The notes under the pieces were generated by a model that was not told where the DNA came from, did not search any database, and saw nothing but the letters and a program-made list of their open reading frames with translations. A stretch of 36,957 bases of DNA, taken from Rubrobacter sp. GTDB taxonomy: Bacteria; Actinomycetota; Rubrobacteria; Rubrobacterales; Rubrobacteraceae. Numbering within the stretch: the stretch's first letter is position 1; every line of letters begins with the position of its first letter. The position numbers and the translations under genes are program-made. This document shows, in pieces, positions 14,498-21,793 of this stretch. The stretch lies in NCBI GenBank assembly GCA_013697825.1, contig JACCWD010000079.1:1-36957 (forward strand), read 5' to 3'.

Positions 14498-16255
14498 GTG
14501 AATAAAGGCGCTCCGGATACTTCGAGGGAACGTTGGCTGTTTCGCGTGTACTTGCTTTTTTTGCTCCTCGCCGGGGTTTTTACGGTCGGTGGGATCGGCA
14601 TCACGTGGGACGAGCCGAACTATTTCGGCTCTTCGTACCTTTATCTCTCGTGGTTTGGAAACGTTTTCGAGAACCCTTCGGGGTGGTGGTCTTCCATCGA
14701 CCGTTTCTGGGAGCAAAGCCACGAGGCCCCGCCCTTCTTCAAACTGTGGGCTTTGCCTTTCGCGGGACTCGGTGTCCTTTTCTTCGGGGCGGAGAATCTC
14801 GAAGCCGTCGGGGATTTTTACCGGATGGCCTCGTACGCGCTGTTTTTGATCTCCATCTCCGTCGCCTTCCGCTTCGTGCGAGAGGAGTTCGGATCGGCGG
14901 CGGCGTGGGGGACGGCGGTGACGATTCCGCTCATGCCCGTCCTCTTCGGATTCTCCCGGCTCGGACAACTCGACGGGGCCGTCGCCGCGATGTACATCAT
15001 CTCCGCCGTCCTTCTCTTCCGGCTCATGGGCGGCGAGGGCGGAAAGCGGCGAACCATATGGACGGGCGTCGTCTTCGGGATGGCTTTCGCCACGAAATTG
15101 AACGTGTTCCCGGTCGTCCTCGCCGCCATCTTGTGGGCGGCGATCTTCCGCCGCAGGCGGGATGTATTCGTCCGGATCTGCGCGAGCTTCGGCATCGGGG
15201 CGGCCGCCTTTTTCGCCATATGGCCGTGGCTGTGGAGAGACCCGATCCCCCGAACCCTCGATTTCCTCACATGGACGAGCGGTCTCCAAAACGAACGCCT
15301 CATGTATTATCTCGGCGAGTGGTGGGCCGGAGCGCCCTTCCATTATCCCCTCGCCGCCCTCATAGTCTTCGTCCCGCTCGTCGTGGCGGTCGCCGGGGTC
15401 GTCGGCGCGGCGAAGCTCGTGAAGACGGCGGGGAGCCCGGCTTCGGCGTTCCTCCTCATAAACCTCGCCCTCATCCTCGCGGTCGCGGGGTCGGGATTGA
15501 CTCCGGTGTACGGAGGCCCGAGGCAATTCCTCGCGGCCTTTCCGTTATGGGCGATGTGCGCCGGAGTCGGCTTCGCGTGGATCTCCGCCCGCCTCCGCGT
15601 GGGCCGCCTCCGAATAAACCTCGCCGCCGCGATCGCCGTGTACGCCGCGCTCGCGCTTCCGGGCATCATATGGACCGGGACGGACAATTCCCTCGAATAT
15701 TACGGGGAGGCCGTCGGACTCGTCCCCGGCGCGAACGCCCTCGGTTTCGAGACGACGTACCTCGCGAACACATACAAGCCCGCCGTCGAGTGGGTGAACC
15801 AAAACGCCCCCGAGGGCGCGACCGTGTACGTTCAAGCCGGGACGTACCCCGTCGCCGAAAGTTACAGCCGCACCGGGGAGCTTCGCGAAGACCTCCGCCC
15901 CGCGTACCTCGCGCCTATCGCCGTCGAGACCTTCACCTCCGACGAGGAGCCGCGCGAAAACTCGTACTTCTTCTTCCTTCCGCGCCAGTCCATATACACC
16001 GAGCAAATGCTCGCCCTCGAAGAGATGGAGCCGCTTTACGAAGACTCGAAGGGCGGAGTCCCGCTCGTGAGGGTGTATTCGGGCGAAGCGGTCGGAGAAA
16101 CCCTCGACATCGAGGGGGGGCCGGAGGCGAGGGACGTCGGGGCGGTGAATGCCGCCGTTGTCGGAATGGGACTCGTCACTTTATTCTCGACGATTGTGCG
16201 CCGGAAGGAGCATGAGGACGAAGAGGGGGAGGAGCATGAGGTTCCTCGCCGTTAG
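14498..16255 (+). CDS. GT-C fold glycosyltransferase (GT39/PMT-like membrane protein)
   Basis: The 585-residue integral membrane protein has about 11-12 helices. The first extracytoplasmic loop contains the acidic TWDEPNYFGSS motif (about 36-46) that in GT-C enzymes holds the catalytic Asp/Glu. A further loop has SRLGQLDGAVAA. A soluble C-terminal part (about 420-530) includes WVNQNAPEGATVYVQAGTY. Such enzymes transfer a sugar from a polyprenyl-phosphate carrier to a protein, lipid or glycan outside the membrane. The GTG start at 14498 has a -10 box 6 nt upstream. Its last 75 bp overlap the 3' end of the convergent GT87-like gene. Confidence 0.87.
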   Translation: MNKGAPDTSRERWLFRVYLLFLLLAGVFTVGGIGITWDEPNYFGSSYLYLSWFGNVFENPSGWWSSIDRFWEQSHEAPPFFKLWALPFAGLGVLFFGAENLEAVGDFYRMASYALFLISISVAFRFVREEFGSAAAWGTAVTIPLMPVLFGFSRLGQLDGAVAAMYIISAVLLFRLMGGEGGKRRTIWTGVVFGMAFATKLNVFPVVLAAILWAAIFRRRRDVFVRICASFGIGAAAFFAIWPWLWRDPIPRTLDFLTWTSGLQNERLMYYLGEWWAGAPFHYPLAALIVFVPLVVAVAGVVGAAKLVKTAGSPASAFLLINLALILAVAGSGLTPVYGGPRQFLAAFPLWAMCAGVGFAWISARLRVGRLRINLAAAIAVYAALALPGIIWTGTDNSLEYYGEAVGLVPGANALGFETTYLANTYKPAVEWVNQNAPEGATVYVQAGTYPVAESYSRTGELREDLRPAYLAPIAVETFTSDEEPRENSYFFFLPRQSIYTEQMLALEEMEPLYEDSKGGVPLVRVYSGEAVGETLDIEGGPEARDVGAVNAAVVGMGLVTLFSTIVRRKEHEDEEGEEHEVPRR

Positions 16256-17377
16256 CATCGCCACGAAATAAGGGACGTTCTCGTCGATCGCCCAATATTG
16301 CTCGTTGATCGCCGTGGTCAAAAGTATCGCCGCGAAATAAAGCCCCCACGTGAGCTTCGGGAACCGGAATCCGGCGAGGCCGTACGCCATCGCGACGAGC
16401 GGGAGCGGCCAGAAAAGATAGTGCCATGCGAAGACTTTGCCGAAGATCGAGAACGCAAACGTCGCGAGAGCCGCCCCTCGAACCGCCGCGACCCGCATAT
16501 CCGGGTCGCCTTCGCGGCCCCGTCCATGAACATACGCCACCCCGAGTCCGAGGAGAGTCATCAAAATTTGGAAGGCGCCGAAGAAAGAAACGATCGCCTC
16601 GCTCCCCGGCCCGACGACGTTGAAGCTCCCGAAGGTGTTCACGACCTCGAAGTCCGGGACGAAAAACTGGATGTTCCCGGCCATGCTCTCGACCTGCGCG
16701 GGCCGCTCCGAATGGTACGTGAGAAACATGAGGGCTTCGGTGCCGAAGGCGACGATCCCCCACAAAATGCCGACGGCGAAGACGGCTCCGGCGACCGTCC
16801 ATCTTTTCAGCGTTTCCCACAGCGTCGCGCCGAATGCGAGGGCGGGGACGGCGACGACGGGATAGAGTTTCAACGCGCCGCCCGCTCCCCACAAAATCGC
16901 GGCCCACATCGCGCGTCCCCGGAGGAGGGTGAAAGCTCCGAGGGTGGCGATCGCCACGGGAACGAGATCGTGGCGTATGAACGGGACGCGCCAGAAGAGG
17001 AGCATGGGAACACCGTAGAGAACGAGTGGTTTAAGCCCTATCCTTGAGAGGACGAACATGATGAGGAGGTCGAAGACGAGGATCTCGACCCCGAAGAGGG
17101 CGGCGTAAAGCGTCGGGTCGGCGGTGAGGAGCCTCGGGAGGATGAGGATCGCGAGGCTGAGAGGAGGGTATTCGTGGGGGAAGTCCGCATATGGAAGCTC
17201 CCCGGCGGCCATGCGGTCGGCGTAGTCGCGGAAGATCTCGACTTGGAAAGCCGGGCCTCCCGTCGCCGCGAGCGCGATCACGACACCGAGGATCGCGGCG
17301 TGGGAAGCCGCCAAAGCGGCGAAGGCTATCGCGGTTTTCCGATCCATCCGTCCGGGTTTCTCGATCATGTCTGACAT
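16181..17377 (-). CDS. GT87-like (DUF2029) membrane glycosyltransferase
   Basis: The 398-residue membrane protein has about ten helices and the signature of the GT87/DUF2029 family. There is an extracytoplasmic loop with IFRDYADRMAAGELPYADF and FPHEYPPLS (about 48-75), an FIRHDLVPVAIA segment and a GGALKLYPVVAVP motif. Characterised members are polyprenyl-phosphate-mannose-dependent mannosyltransferases of actinobacterial envelopes. It converges with the preceding GT-C gene and overlaps it by 75 bp, so the two are transcribed against each other. ATG at 17377; nearby in-frame ATGs (17368, 17347) are possible and none has a strong ribosome site. Confidence 0.86.
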   Translation of the reverse strand: MSDMIEKPGRMDRKTAIAFAALAASHAAILGVVIALAATGGPAFQVEIFRDYADRMAAGELPYADFPHEYPPLSLAILILPRLLTADPTLYAALFGVEILVFDLLIMFVLSRIGLKPLVLYGVPMLLFWRVPFIRHDLVPVAIATLGAFTLLRGRAMWAAILWGAGGALKLYPVVAVPALAFGATLWETLKRWTVAGAVFAVGILWGIVAFGTEALMFLTYHSERPAQVESMAGNIQFFVPDFEVVNTFGSFNVVGPGSEAIVSFFGAFQILMTLLGLGVAYVHGRGREGDPDMRVAAVRGAALATFAFSIFGKVFAWHYLFWPLPLVAMAYGLAGFRFPKLTWGLYFAAILLTTAINEQYWAIDENVPYFVAMLTARNLMLLPLFVLMLLPAHNRRE

Positions 17378-17407
17378 TGTTCCAGAAAATGGAGGCGAAG
17401 CCGGAGC

Positions 17408-17440
17408 GGAAACTTTCGCGGGTTCGAGTCGTAATAAAAT
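17408..17440 (+). promoter_or_regulatory. ECF-type promoter (GGAAAC-N16-CGTA) overlapping a TAAAAT -10 box
   Basis: GGAAAC at 17408-17413 and CGTA at 17430-17433 are 16 bp apart, which matches the general ECF sigma promoter pattern (GGAAC, then CGT after 16-17 bp). It lies directly before an ECF sigma gene. TAAAAT at 17435-17440 ends 6 nt before the ATG at 17447 and could alternatively serve the primary sigma factor. Either way the leader would be very short or absent. Confidence 0.5.
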
Positions 17441-17446
17441 ACCAGT

Positions 17447-18067
17447 ATGGAATATACATCTACCGTGACACTTGGCAAAAGCGGATGGCGCGAACGGCTT
17501 AAGAGCCTCTCGGTTCGCCGCGGCGAACTCGAGGACAACGAGCTTGTCTCGCGCACTCTCGCGGGCGACATGCGCTCATACGAAGAACTCGTGAGCCGCT
17601 ATGAGCGGCTCGTTGCGAAGGTTCTCTATCCGTATGCGAAGCGGGAGATCTCCGCCGAGGATCTCATGCAGGAAACTTTCCTTCGGGCGTATGACCGCCT
17701 CGACAGCTTCAACCCGGAGTACCGTTTCAAGACGTGGCTCCTCGCGATAGCGAACAACCTCGGCATAGACACGCTCCGCCGCCGCCGCGAGATGGTCGAG
17801 TTCAATCAAGAAATACATAGCGGTGCGACGAGCGGCGGCCCGGAGAAGATGGCGATGGACGCCGAGAGGGACGCGGGCGTGAGGGCGGCGATGGAGTCTT
17901 TGCCGGAGACGTACCAGGTTCCGCTCATGTTGCGGTATAACGAGGAGATGAGCTACGCGGAGATAGCGGAAGTCCTCTCCATAACCGTCCCGGCGGTCAA
18001 AAGCCGCCTCTTCCGGGCGAGGAACATGGTCGGCGAGAAGCTCTCGGACGAGAACGAGGGCGGATGA
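17447..18067 (+). CDS. ECF-type RNA polymerase sigma factor
   Basis: The 206-residue sigma-70 family member has region 2 (about 35-105, with VLYPYAKREISAEDLMQETF and RAYDRLDSFNPEYRFKTWL) and region 4 (about 140-195, LPETYQVPLMLRYNEEMSYA then IAEVLSITVPAVKSRLFRAR), and no regions 1 or 3. ECF factors redirect RNA polymerase to envelope-stress or other regulons. Its stop overlaps the ATG of a zinc-binding anti-sigma gene by 4 bp (18064-18067). The promoter upstream has an ECF-like pattern, suggesting autoregulation. Confidence 0.93.
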   Translation: MEYTSTVTLGKSGWRERLKSLSVRRGELEDNELVSRTLAGDMRSYEELVSRYERLVAKVLYPYAKREISAEDLMQETFLRAYDRLDSFNPEYRFKTWLLAIANNLGIDTLRRRREMVEFNQEIHSGATSGGPEKMAMDAERDAGVRAAMESLPETYQVPLMLRYNEEMSYAEIAEVLSITVPAVKSRLFRARNMVGEKLSDENEGG

Positions 18068-18585
18068 GCCGCGAGGGGAAATGCTGCGACCCGGAGGCCG
18101 TCTTCGAACTCGTGGACGGCGCGCTCGGGCCGAACCGCCGCCGCGAACTCTTTTCGCACCTCGAAGGATGCCCCGGATGCCGCGAACACTACGAGTGGGA
18201 GAAAGCCCTCAGCGAGAGTTTGTGTTCGGCGGGGGAGGATGCTTTCGAGGCCCCGTCCGTGTGCCGCGAGGTTGCGATGGCGCTTCCGACCCGTTCGGTG
18301 AGGATGAGGTTTTTGTGGGCGGTTCTCGCCCTCGGTATTTTGCTTTCGGCGGGGGTCGCTTTAAGTTTGGATGGGATGAGCCCGTTCGTAATGGCGTCCG
18401 GGCCGCTCGAAGCCCTTTGGAGCGTGTCTTCCGGCTTTGCGGACATCGCGGCGATGATGCTCGCTTTCGCCGGGCCGGTTATCCTCGTCGCGCTCGTCGT
18501 GGGGGCCGCCCTCGACATCCTCCTCGCCGGGGCTGTTTTCTCGGCCATCCGCCGACAGGCGGCGAGCGGGGCAAGAAGGGCATGA
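18064..18585 (+). CDS. Anti-sigma factor with zf-HC2 zinc finger, membrane-anchored
   Basis: The 173-residue protein starts with a zinc-binding anti-sigma domain: HX3CX2C is present as His32, Cys36, Cys39 in HLEGCPGC, with an upstream Cys pair at 7-8. It then has one clear membrane helix (about 80-100) and one or two more (about 115-160). It should bind and hold the preceding ECF sigma at the membrane; zinc-site oxidation or regulated proteolysis is the known release route in this family. ATGA overlaps exist at both ends, with the sigma gene upstream and the membrane protein downstream, so the three are translationally coupled. Confidence 0.88.
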   Translation: MSREGKCCDPEAVFELVDGALGPNRRRELFSHLEGCPGCREHYEWEKALSESLCSAGEDAFEAPSVCREVAMALPTRSVRMRFLWAVLALGILLSAGVALSLDGMSPFVMASGPLEALWSVSSGFADIAAMMLAFAGPVILVALVVGAALDILLAGAVFSAIRRQAASGARRA

Positions 18586-19598
18586 CCGTCGCCGCGCCCC
18601 GCCAGTGGCCGATCATGCGGCCGTTGGCGGCTATTTTCGCCGTCTCCGCCGCCTTTCTTCTTTTTTTCGGATCGAGTCCCGCCCACGCGGAAAACAAGAT
18701 GTTCGGGGACGCGGTCGTGGAGCGCGGGCAAAGCGCCTCCGGAGTCTCGACGAGCATCGGGGACATCGAGGTTCTCGGTGAGGTCGAGGGGGATGTGAGA
18801 AGCGCGTCCGGGGACATCGTTATATACGGCCCCGTCGCCGGGAACGTCCGGTCCGGGATGGGGGACGTCGAGATCACCGCCCCCGTGGAAGGCGGCGTCG
18901 AGGCGGGCTTCGGGGACGTGTACATAGACTCCGAGGTGGCCGGGGACGTCGCCGTGGAGCGCGGGAAGGTCGAGCTCGGCCCGAGGGCGGACGTGGTGGG
19001 GAAGGTCTATCACGGAAGCGGGGAGTTCTCCGCCGCGCCCACCGCCCGCTTCGACGGCACGATGTCCGGGATGGCCTCCGACCTCGACGGCGGCGGCTCG
19101 GACGCCTCCGACCTCCTCGGCTTCATTGGCTGGCTCCTCGCCGCCTCCGCCTTCGCGGCCGCGACCGTCCTCGCCTCCGTCGTGACGCCCCGGTCCCTCG
19201 GGGCTTCCTCGCGGAAGGTCGGGGAGGCTCCGGTGCGGTCGCTCCTCGCGGGGGTCGGCTCCGTCGTCGCGGCGATAGTTTTGTTCATGGTCCTCCTCGT
19301 CTCGGGCATCGGCATCCCCATCCTCGTCCTCCTCGCCCCCATATACCTCGCCTTCGTACTTTTCGGGGCGATCGTCGTCGCGTACTTCGTCGGACGGAAG
19401 GTGGCGATGGCGACGGGCCGGTACCGAGCCGGGAACACCTTCGCCGCGATCGTGGGCGCGGTGATCCTCGCGTGCGTGTACTTCCTTCCGCTCGGACTCC
19501 TCCTCTTCTTCGTCCTCGCGCTCCTCGGAGCCGGAGCCGCCGTCATGGCTCTCCTCGCGAGGGGTCGCCCGCACACCCCGTTCGACGGTCGGAGATAA
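18582..19598 (+). CDS. Exported beta-repeat (bactofilin-like) membrane protein of the sigma operon
   Basis: The 338-residue product has a signal peptide ending at AHA (about residue 36). About 100 residues of regular short repeats follow (SIGDIEVLGEVEGDVRSASG, then GDIVIYGPVAGNV, GDVEITAPVEGGV, GDVYIDSEVAGDV) with the G-D-V/I-x-I/V spacing of a bactofilin-like beta-solenoid. After a Gly/Ser/Asp linker come four hydrophobic helices (about 185-325). The repeat domain would lie outside the membrane. The ATG overlaps the anti-sigma stop as ATGA, so it is the third gene of the sigma operon and may be its output or sensor. A 6-bp hairpin without T tract follows the stop. The specific function is unknown. 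Confidence 0.75.
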   Translation: MTVAAPRQWPIMRPLAAIFAVSAAFLLFFGSSPAHAENKMFGDAVVERGQSASGVSTSIGDIEVLGEVEGDVRSASGDIVIYGPVAGNVRSGMGDVEITAPVEGGVEAGFGDVYIDSEVAGDVAVERGKVELGPRADVVGKVYHGSGEFSAAPTARFDGTMSGMASDLDGGGSDASDLLGFIGWLLAASAFAAATVLASVVTPRSLGASSRKVGEAPVRSLLAGVGSVVAAIVLFMVLLVSGIGIPILVLLAPIYLAFVLFGAIVVAYFVGRKVAMATGRYRAGNTFAAIVGAVILACVYFLPLGLLLFFVLALLGAGAAVMALLARGRPHTPFDGRR

Positions 19599-19751
19599 AG
19601 GGGCGACTTCCCGCCCCGCGAATCCCCCCGTTCGAGCTTCGTATAAATTTCGTGTACTTACCGACCCATACGAGAACGACTTCGAGGCCACGACATACGA
19701 TCACGGCTATGTTCGGAGAAACCTCGACGAACTCGGAGCGGAAAGCCTTTT

Positions 19752-20333
19752 CTAACGAGGCCCGCGGAGTTTTCGCGACTCTTCCGGCAGCATCGAGAAG
19801 ACGAGGGTGTTCCGCAGTTCTCCGCCCGGGCTTTTTTCGTTGTTTCGGAGTTCGCCTTCGAGGTGGAAGCCGCACCTTTCGGCGACGGCGACGCTTTTCG
19901 TGTTTGTCGGGTCGCACTTTATTTCGACTCGCTTCGCGCCGAGCTCTTCGAAGGCGAAGGCGGCGATCCCTCGGACGGCTTCGGTCATGTATCCGCGTCC
20001 GGTGAAGCTCGTTCGGAGCCAGTATCCGATCTCGAAGCGGGGGACTTCCCATTCGATGCGGTGGAGGCCGCTCGACCCGACGAGGGTGTCCGTGCCTTTC
20101 GAAAACAAATGCATGCGGAGGTCTTTTCGTTCGAGGAACTCGACCCATCCCCGACGCGCGCTTTTTTCGGAGTCTTCGGGGGTTTTGTGGAAATGCACCC
20201 ATGCCATCCACGGTTCGAGTTCGGCGAGGGATTCCTTTATGGCCGCGAAGAGTTCGGCTCCGTCGCCGGGGGCGGGGCGTCGGATGAGGAGTCTTTCGGT
20301 CTCGAAAGCGTCGGGGAAGTCTTTGAGGATCAT
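19752..20333 (-). CDS. RimJ/RimL-type GNAT N-acetyltransferase
   Basis: The 193-residue product of the GNAT_3 group begins FETERLLIRRPAPGDGAELF and has a substrate arm GSSGLHRIEWEVPRFEIGYW. The acetyl-CoA pyrophosphate loop is TGRGYMTEAVRGIAAFAFEE, followed by KRVEIKCDPTNTKSVAVAER and CGFHLEGELRN. Relatives acetylate protein N-termini, amino sugars or antibiotics; the substrate here is open. The ATG at 20333 is preferred over an upstream in-frame start at 20360 because a TATACA -10-like box (20343-20348) ends 9 nt upstream and would lie inside a longer reading frame. The 150 bp between this gene and the sigma operon shows nothing recognised. Confidence 0.88.
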   Translation of the reverse strand: MILKDFPDAFETERLLIRRPAPGDGAELFAAIKESLAELEPWMAWVHFHKTPEDSEKSARRGWVEFLERKDLRMHLFSKGTDTLVGSSGLHRIEWEVPRFEIGYWLRTSFTGRGYMTEAVRGIAAFAFEELGAKRVEIKCDPTNTKSVAVAERCGFHLEGELRNNEKSPGGELRNTLVFSMLPEESRKLRGPR

Positions 20334-20342
20334 GGCCGGGAG

Positions 20343-20348
20343 TGTATA
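20343..20348 (-). promoter_or_regulatory. -10 box (TATACA) 9 nt before the acetyltransferase start
   Basis: TATACA on the minus strand ends 9 nt before the ATG at 20333. No ribosome-binding site lies between. The region also precedes the divergent AbrB-like gene. Confidence 0.4.
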
Positions 20349-20398
20349 TGATCCGTCCACGCCCGCGGATAGACTTTGCGGATAAAGGAGGTTCGTAT

Positions 20399-20623
20399 AT
20401 GGAGATGATCCGGAAATTGGAGAAGGCCGGGGACGAGGTGGCGCTCACGATCCCGGCGGAGATGGCGCGGGAATTGTCGTTGAGTCCGGGGGGCGAGGTT
20501 CGGGTGCGCGTGGAGGGCGGGCGGATGGTGGTGGAGGTTTCGGAGACGCGGGATGTCGTGGGGTTTATGGAGCGTTTCACGGGGAAGTACGACGAGGCTC
20601 TTCGGAGTTTGGCGGATCGGTGA
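20399..20623 (+). CDS. AbrB/SpoVT-type antitoxin
   Basis: The 74-residue protein has an AbrB/MazE-like swapped-hairpin DNA-binding domain: MIRKLEKAGDEVALTIPAEM then ARELSLSPGGEVRVRVEGG and RMVVEV. A polar helical tail (about 55-74) would in this class wrap the toxin. A full AAAGGAGG site lies 7 nt before the ATG at 20399. The stop overlaps the next ATG as TGATG (20621-20625), the coupling expected of an antitoxin followed by its toxin, but the following gene looks broken. It may now be an orphan antitoxin. Confidence 0.82.
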   Translation: MEMIRKLEKAGDEVALTIPAEMARELSLSPGGEVRVRVEGGRMVVEVSETRDVVGFMERFTGKYDEALRSLADR

Positions 20624-20706
20624 TGGCGGAGCCGGAGGCGAGGCCGGGTTTCAAGGATGTTTCGCCGCGCGAGTTTTTCGACCTCATCGCGGGTGAGTCG
20701 CGCATC
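20623..20706 (+). pseudogene. Probable N-terminal remnant of the partner toxin
   Basis: The ATG at 20623 overlaps the antitoxin stop and opens a frame beginning MAEPEARPGFKDVSPREFF, with codon use like its neighbours for about 28 codons (to about DLIAGES). After this point the frame stays open but the translated sequence loses the composition of a real protein (mixed rare codons, AT-rich third positions), and no toxin motif is seen. I read it as the start of a toxin interrupted by rearrangement. The end coordinate is approximate and the toxin family cannot be named. Confidence 0.3.
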
Positions 20707-21081
20707 GCAACGAGGATGCTTGCCGGAGTGTTTCGAAGGCGATGCGCGGTAACGCTCCGCGGGAATATTGCATTTCATGAATTTCCCGGCGATTTTCGGG
20801 GCGTCGCTGGCATTCGTCTCAATATGTGGATAGAATCCCCGGCGGAGATAGGGGGATGCCTTTTTTCGAGGGATCCAACCCGATTTAAATTACGAGACTG
20901 GCAGAGTGTTTTTGAAGATATATGGGGAGCATGGCGTATACGATGGGCCGAACACGGCTTCGCCGCCCCGTATCTTCGGGAGCCGCTTTGCCGGGACTTC
21001 TCCGAGGCGCATGCAAACCGTTTTTTGAAGGGGGATGTTTTGTCGAGAGCGAGATTGCCGGAGAAAATAGGTTCGGGGGGT
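20707..21081. other. Degenerate region without recognised gene
   Basis: About 375 bp with lower GC and third-position usage unlike neighbouring genes. One frame stays open across it on the plus strand, with segments such as RDWQSVFEDIWGAWRIRWAE, but nothing is recognisable. It lies between the broken toxin and the lipoprotein remnant, and probably marks one or more deletion or insertion junctions. Confidence 0.3.
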
Positions 21082-21214
21082 ATGAGTCGCCGGGACTTTT
21101 TGAAGCTGGGCGGAACCGGAGTCGCCGGGGCGTCGCTACTCGGCGTCGCCGGGTGCGGCTCGGTGTTCGGCGGCGGTGGAGGCGAGGGCGGAAACGGCGG
21201 CGGGGGCGGTGAAG
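21082..21214 (+). pseudogene. Remnant N-terminus of a Tat-exported solute-binding lipoprotein
   Basis: The ATG at 21082 begins a twin-arginine lipoprotein signal: SRRDFLKLGG, an AGASLLGVAGC lipobox with Cys25, then a Gly/Glu/Asn linker. It closely parallels the intact binding protein that begins at 21794 (SRRDFLKISG, ASLLGVAGC). The nucleotide copies differ at many positions, so this is an older paralog, not a fresh duplication. The reading frame then runs into arginine-rich nonsense and stops at 21339, while a different frame carries a DUF1028 C-terminus from 21215. The ligand-binding domain is missing. Confidence 0.6.
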
Positions 21215-21580
21215 GCGGCGCTTCTCGTGGTGCGGGAGGGCGGGGGGTATGGCGGGGACAACGATCGGGAGATCGACCTTCGCGTGGACGACCATCCCGA
21301 GCCGATCGAGGAGCTCGTCCGGCTTCGCGGACTTCATGAGATGTATTTCGGAGAGGCGAAGCCCGAGGACATTGTCGCGGTCGAGGGGGAGGTCGAAGAA
21401 GAAGTCGCGGCGCATCTCATGCGGCTCGGGTATCTCGACCGCGGGGACGAAGGTGGATCGGCCCTCTTCGACGCTCTCGGACAGTTCATACGAACGAAGA
21501 ACTTCGAGGAGCGCGAGCGGGAGCGGGGATATGTGGATCGGGCGGTATTGAAGTCTATGTCGGAGGAGGATCCAGGCTAG
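21215..21580 (+). pseudogene. C-terminal remnant of a DUF1028 (Ntn-hydrolase-like) protein
   Basis: From 21215 the second frame encodes AALLVVREGGGYGGDNDREI, then DLRVDDHPEPIEELVRLRGL and HEMYFGEAKPED. These are the end of the DUF1028 domain as I know it, followed by the helical extension often found there (EVEEEVAAHLMRLGYLDRGD). The roughly 200-residue N-terminal hydrolase-like part and a proper start codon are missing. It is out of frame by one base with the lipoprotein remnant before it; a slip in the glycine-codon tract would fuse the two. DUF1028 genes are, to my knowledge, often found beside peptide ABC transporters, and the transporter operon here starts 200 bp downstream. Confidence 0.6.
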
Positions 21581-21625
21581 AAAGGCGTTCGATTTTATCC
21601 GGGTGGCGAAGGATTCCATATTCCA

Positions 21626-21655
21626 TTGCAAACTCTCGACGCCTCGCCGTATACT
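21626..21655 (+). promoter_or_regulatory. Sigma-70 type promoter for the peptide transporter operon
   Basis: TTGCAA (21626-21631) and TATACT (21650-21655) are separated by 18 bp, the best -35/-10 pair in the window. It would give a leader of roughly 130 nt before the binding-protein ATG at 21794. A second -10-like TATAGT at 21709-21714 may be an additional start site. Confidence 0.6.
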
Positions 21656-21793
21656 TCCCGCTCGAATACCGTCGGGGGTCGTCCGAGAAAAAACGGGCGA
21701 AGTTAATGTATAGTTCGCGCCATCAAAAGGGGATGGCCCTTTGGGGGACGCATTTCGATTTTCATCGAAGCGAACGAATCGAGAGGAGAAAAG

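Noticed and set aside
17421-17430. tRNA T-arm-like GGTTCGAGTC
   Set aside because: The flanks do not pair into a T-stem, acceptor stem or anticodon arm, and the motif lies inside the promoter of the sigma gene.
19600-19617. Hairpin GGGGCG/CGCCCC after the sigma operon as a terminator
   Set aside because: The stem is only 6 bp and no T tract follows; such short GC stems arise often by chance here.
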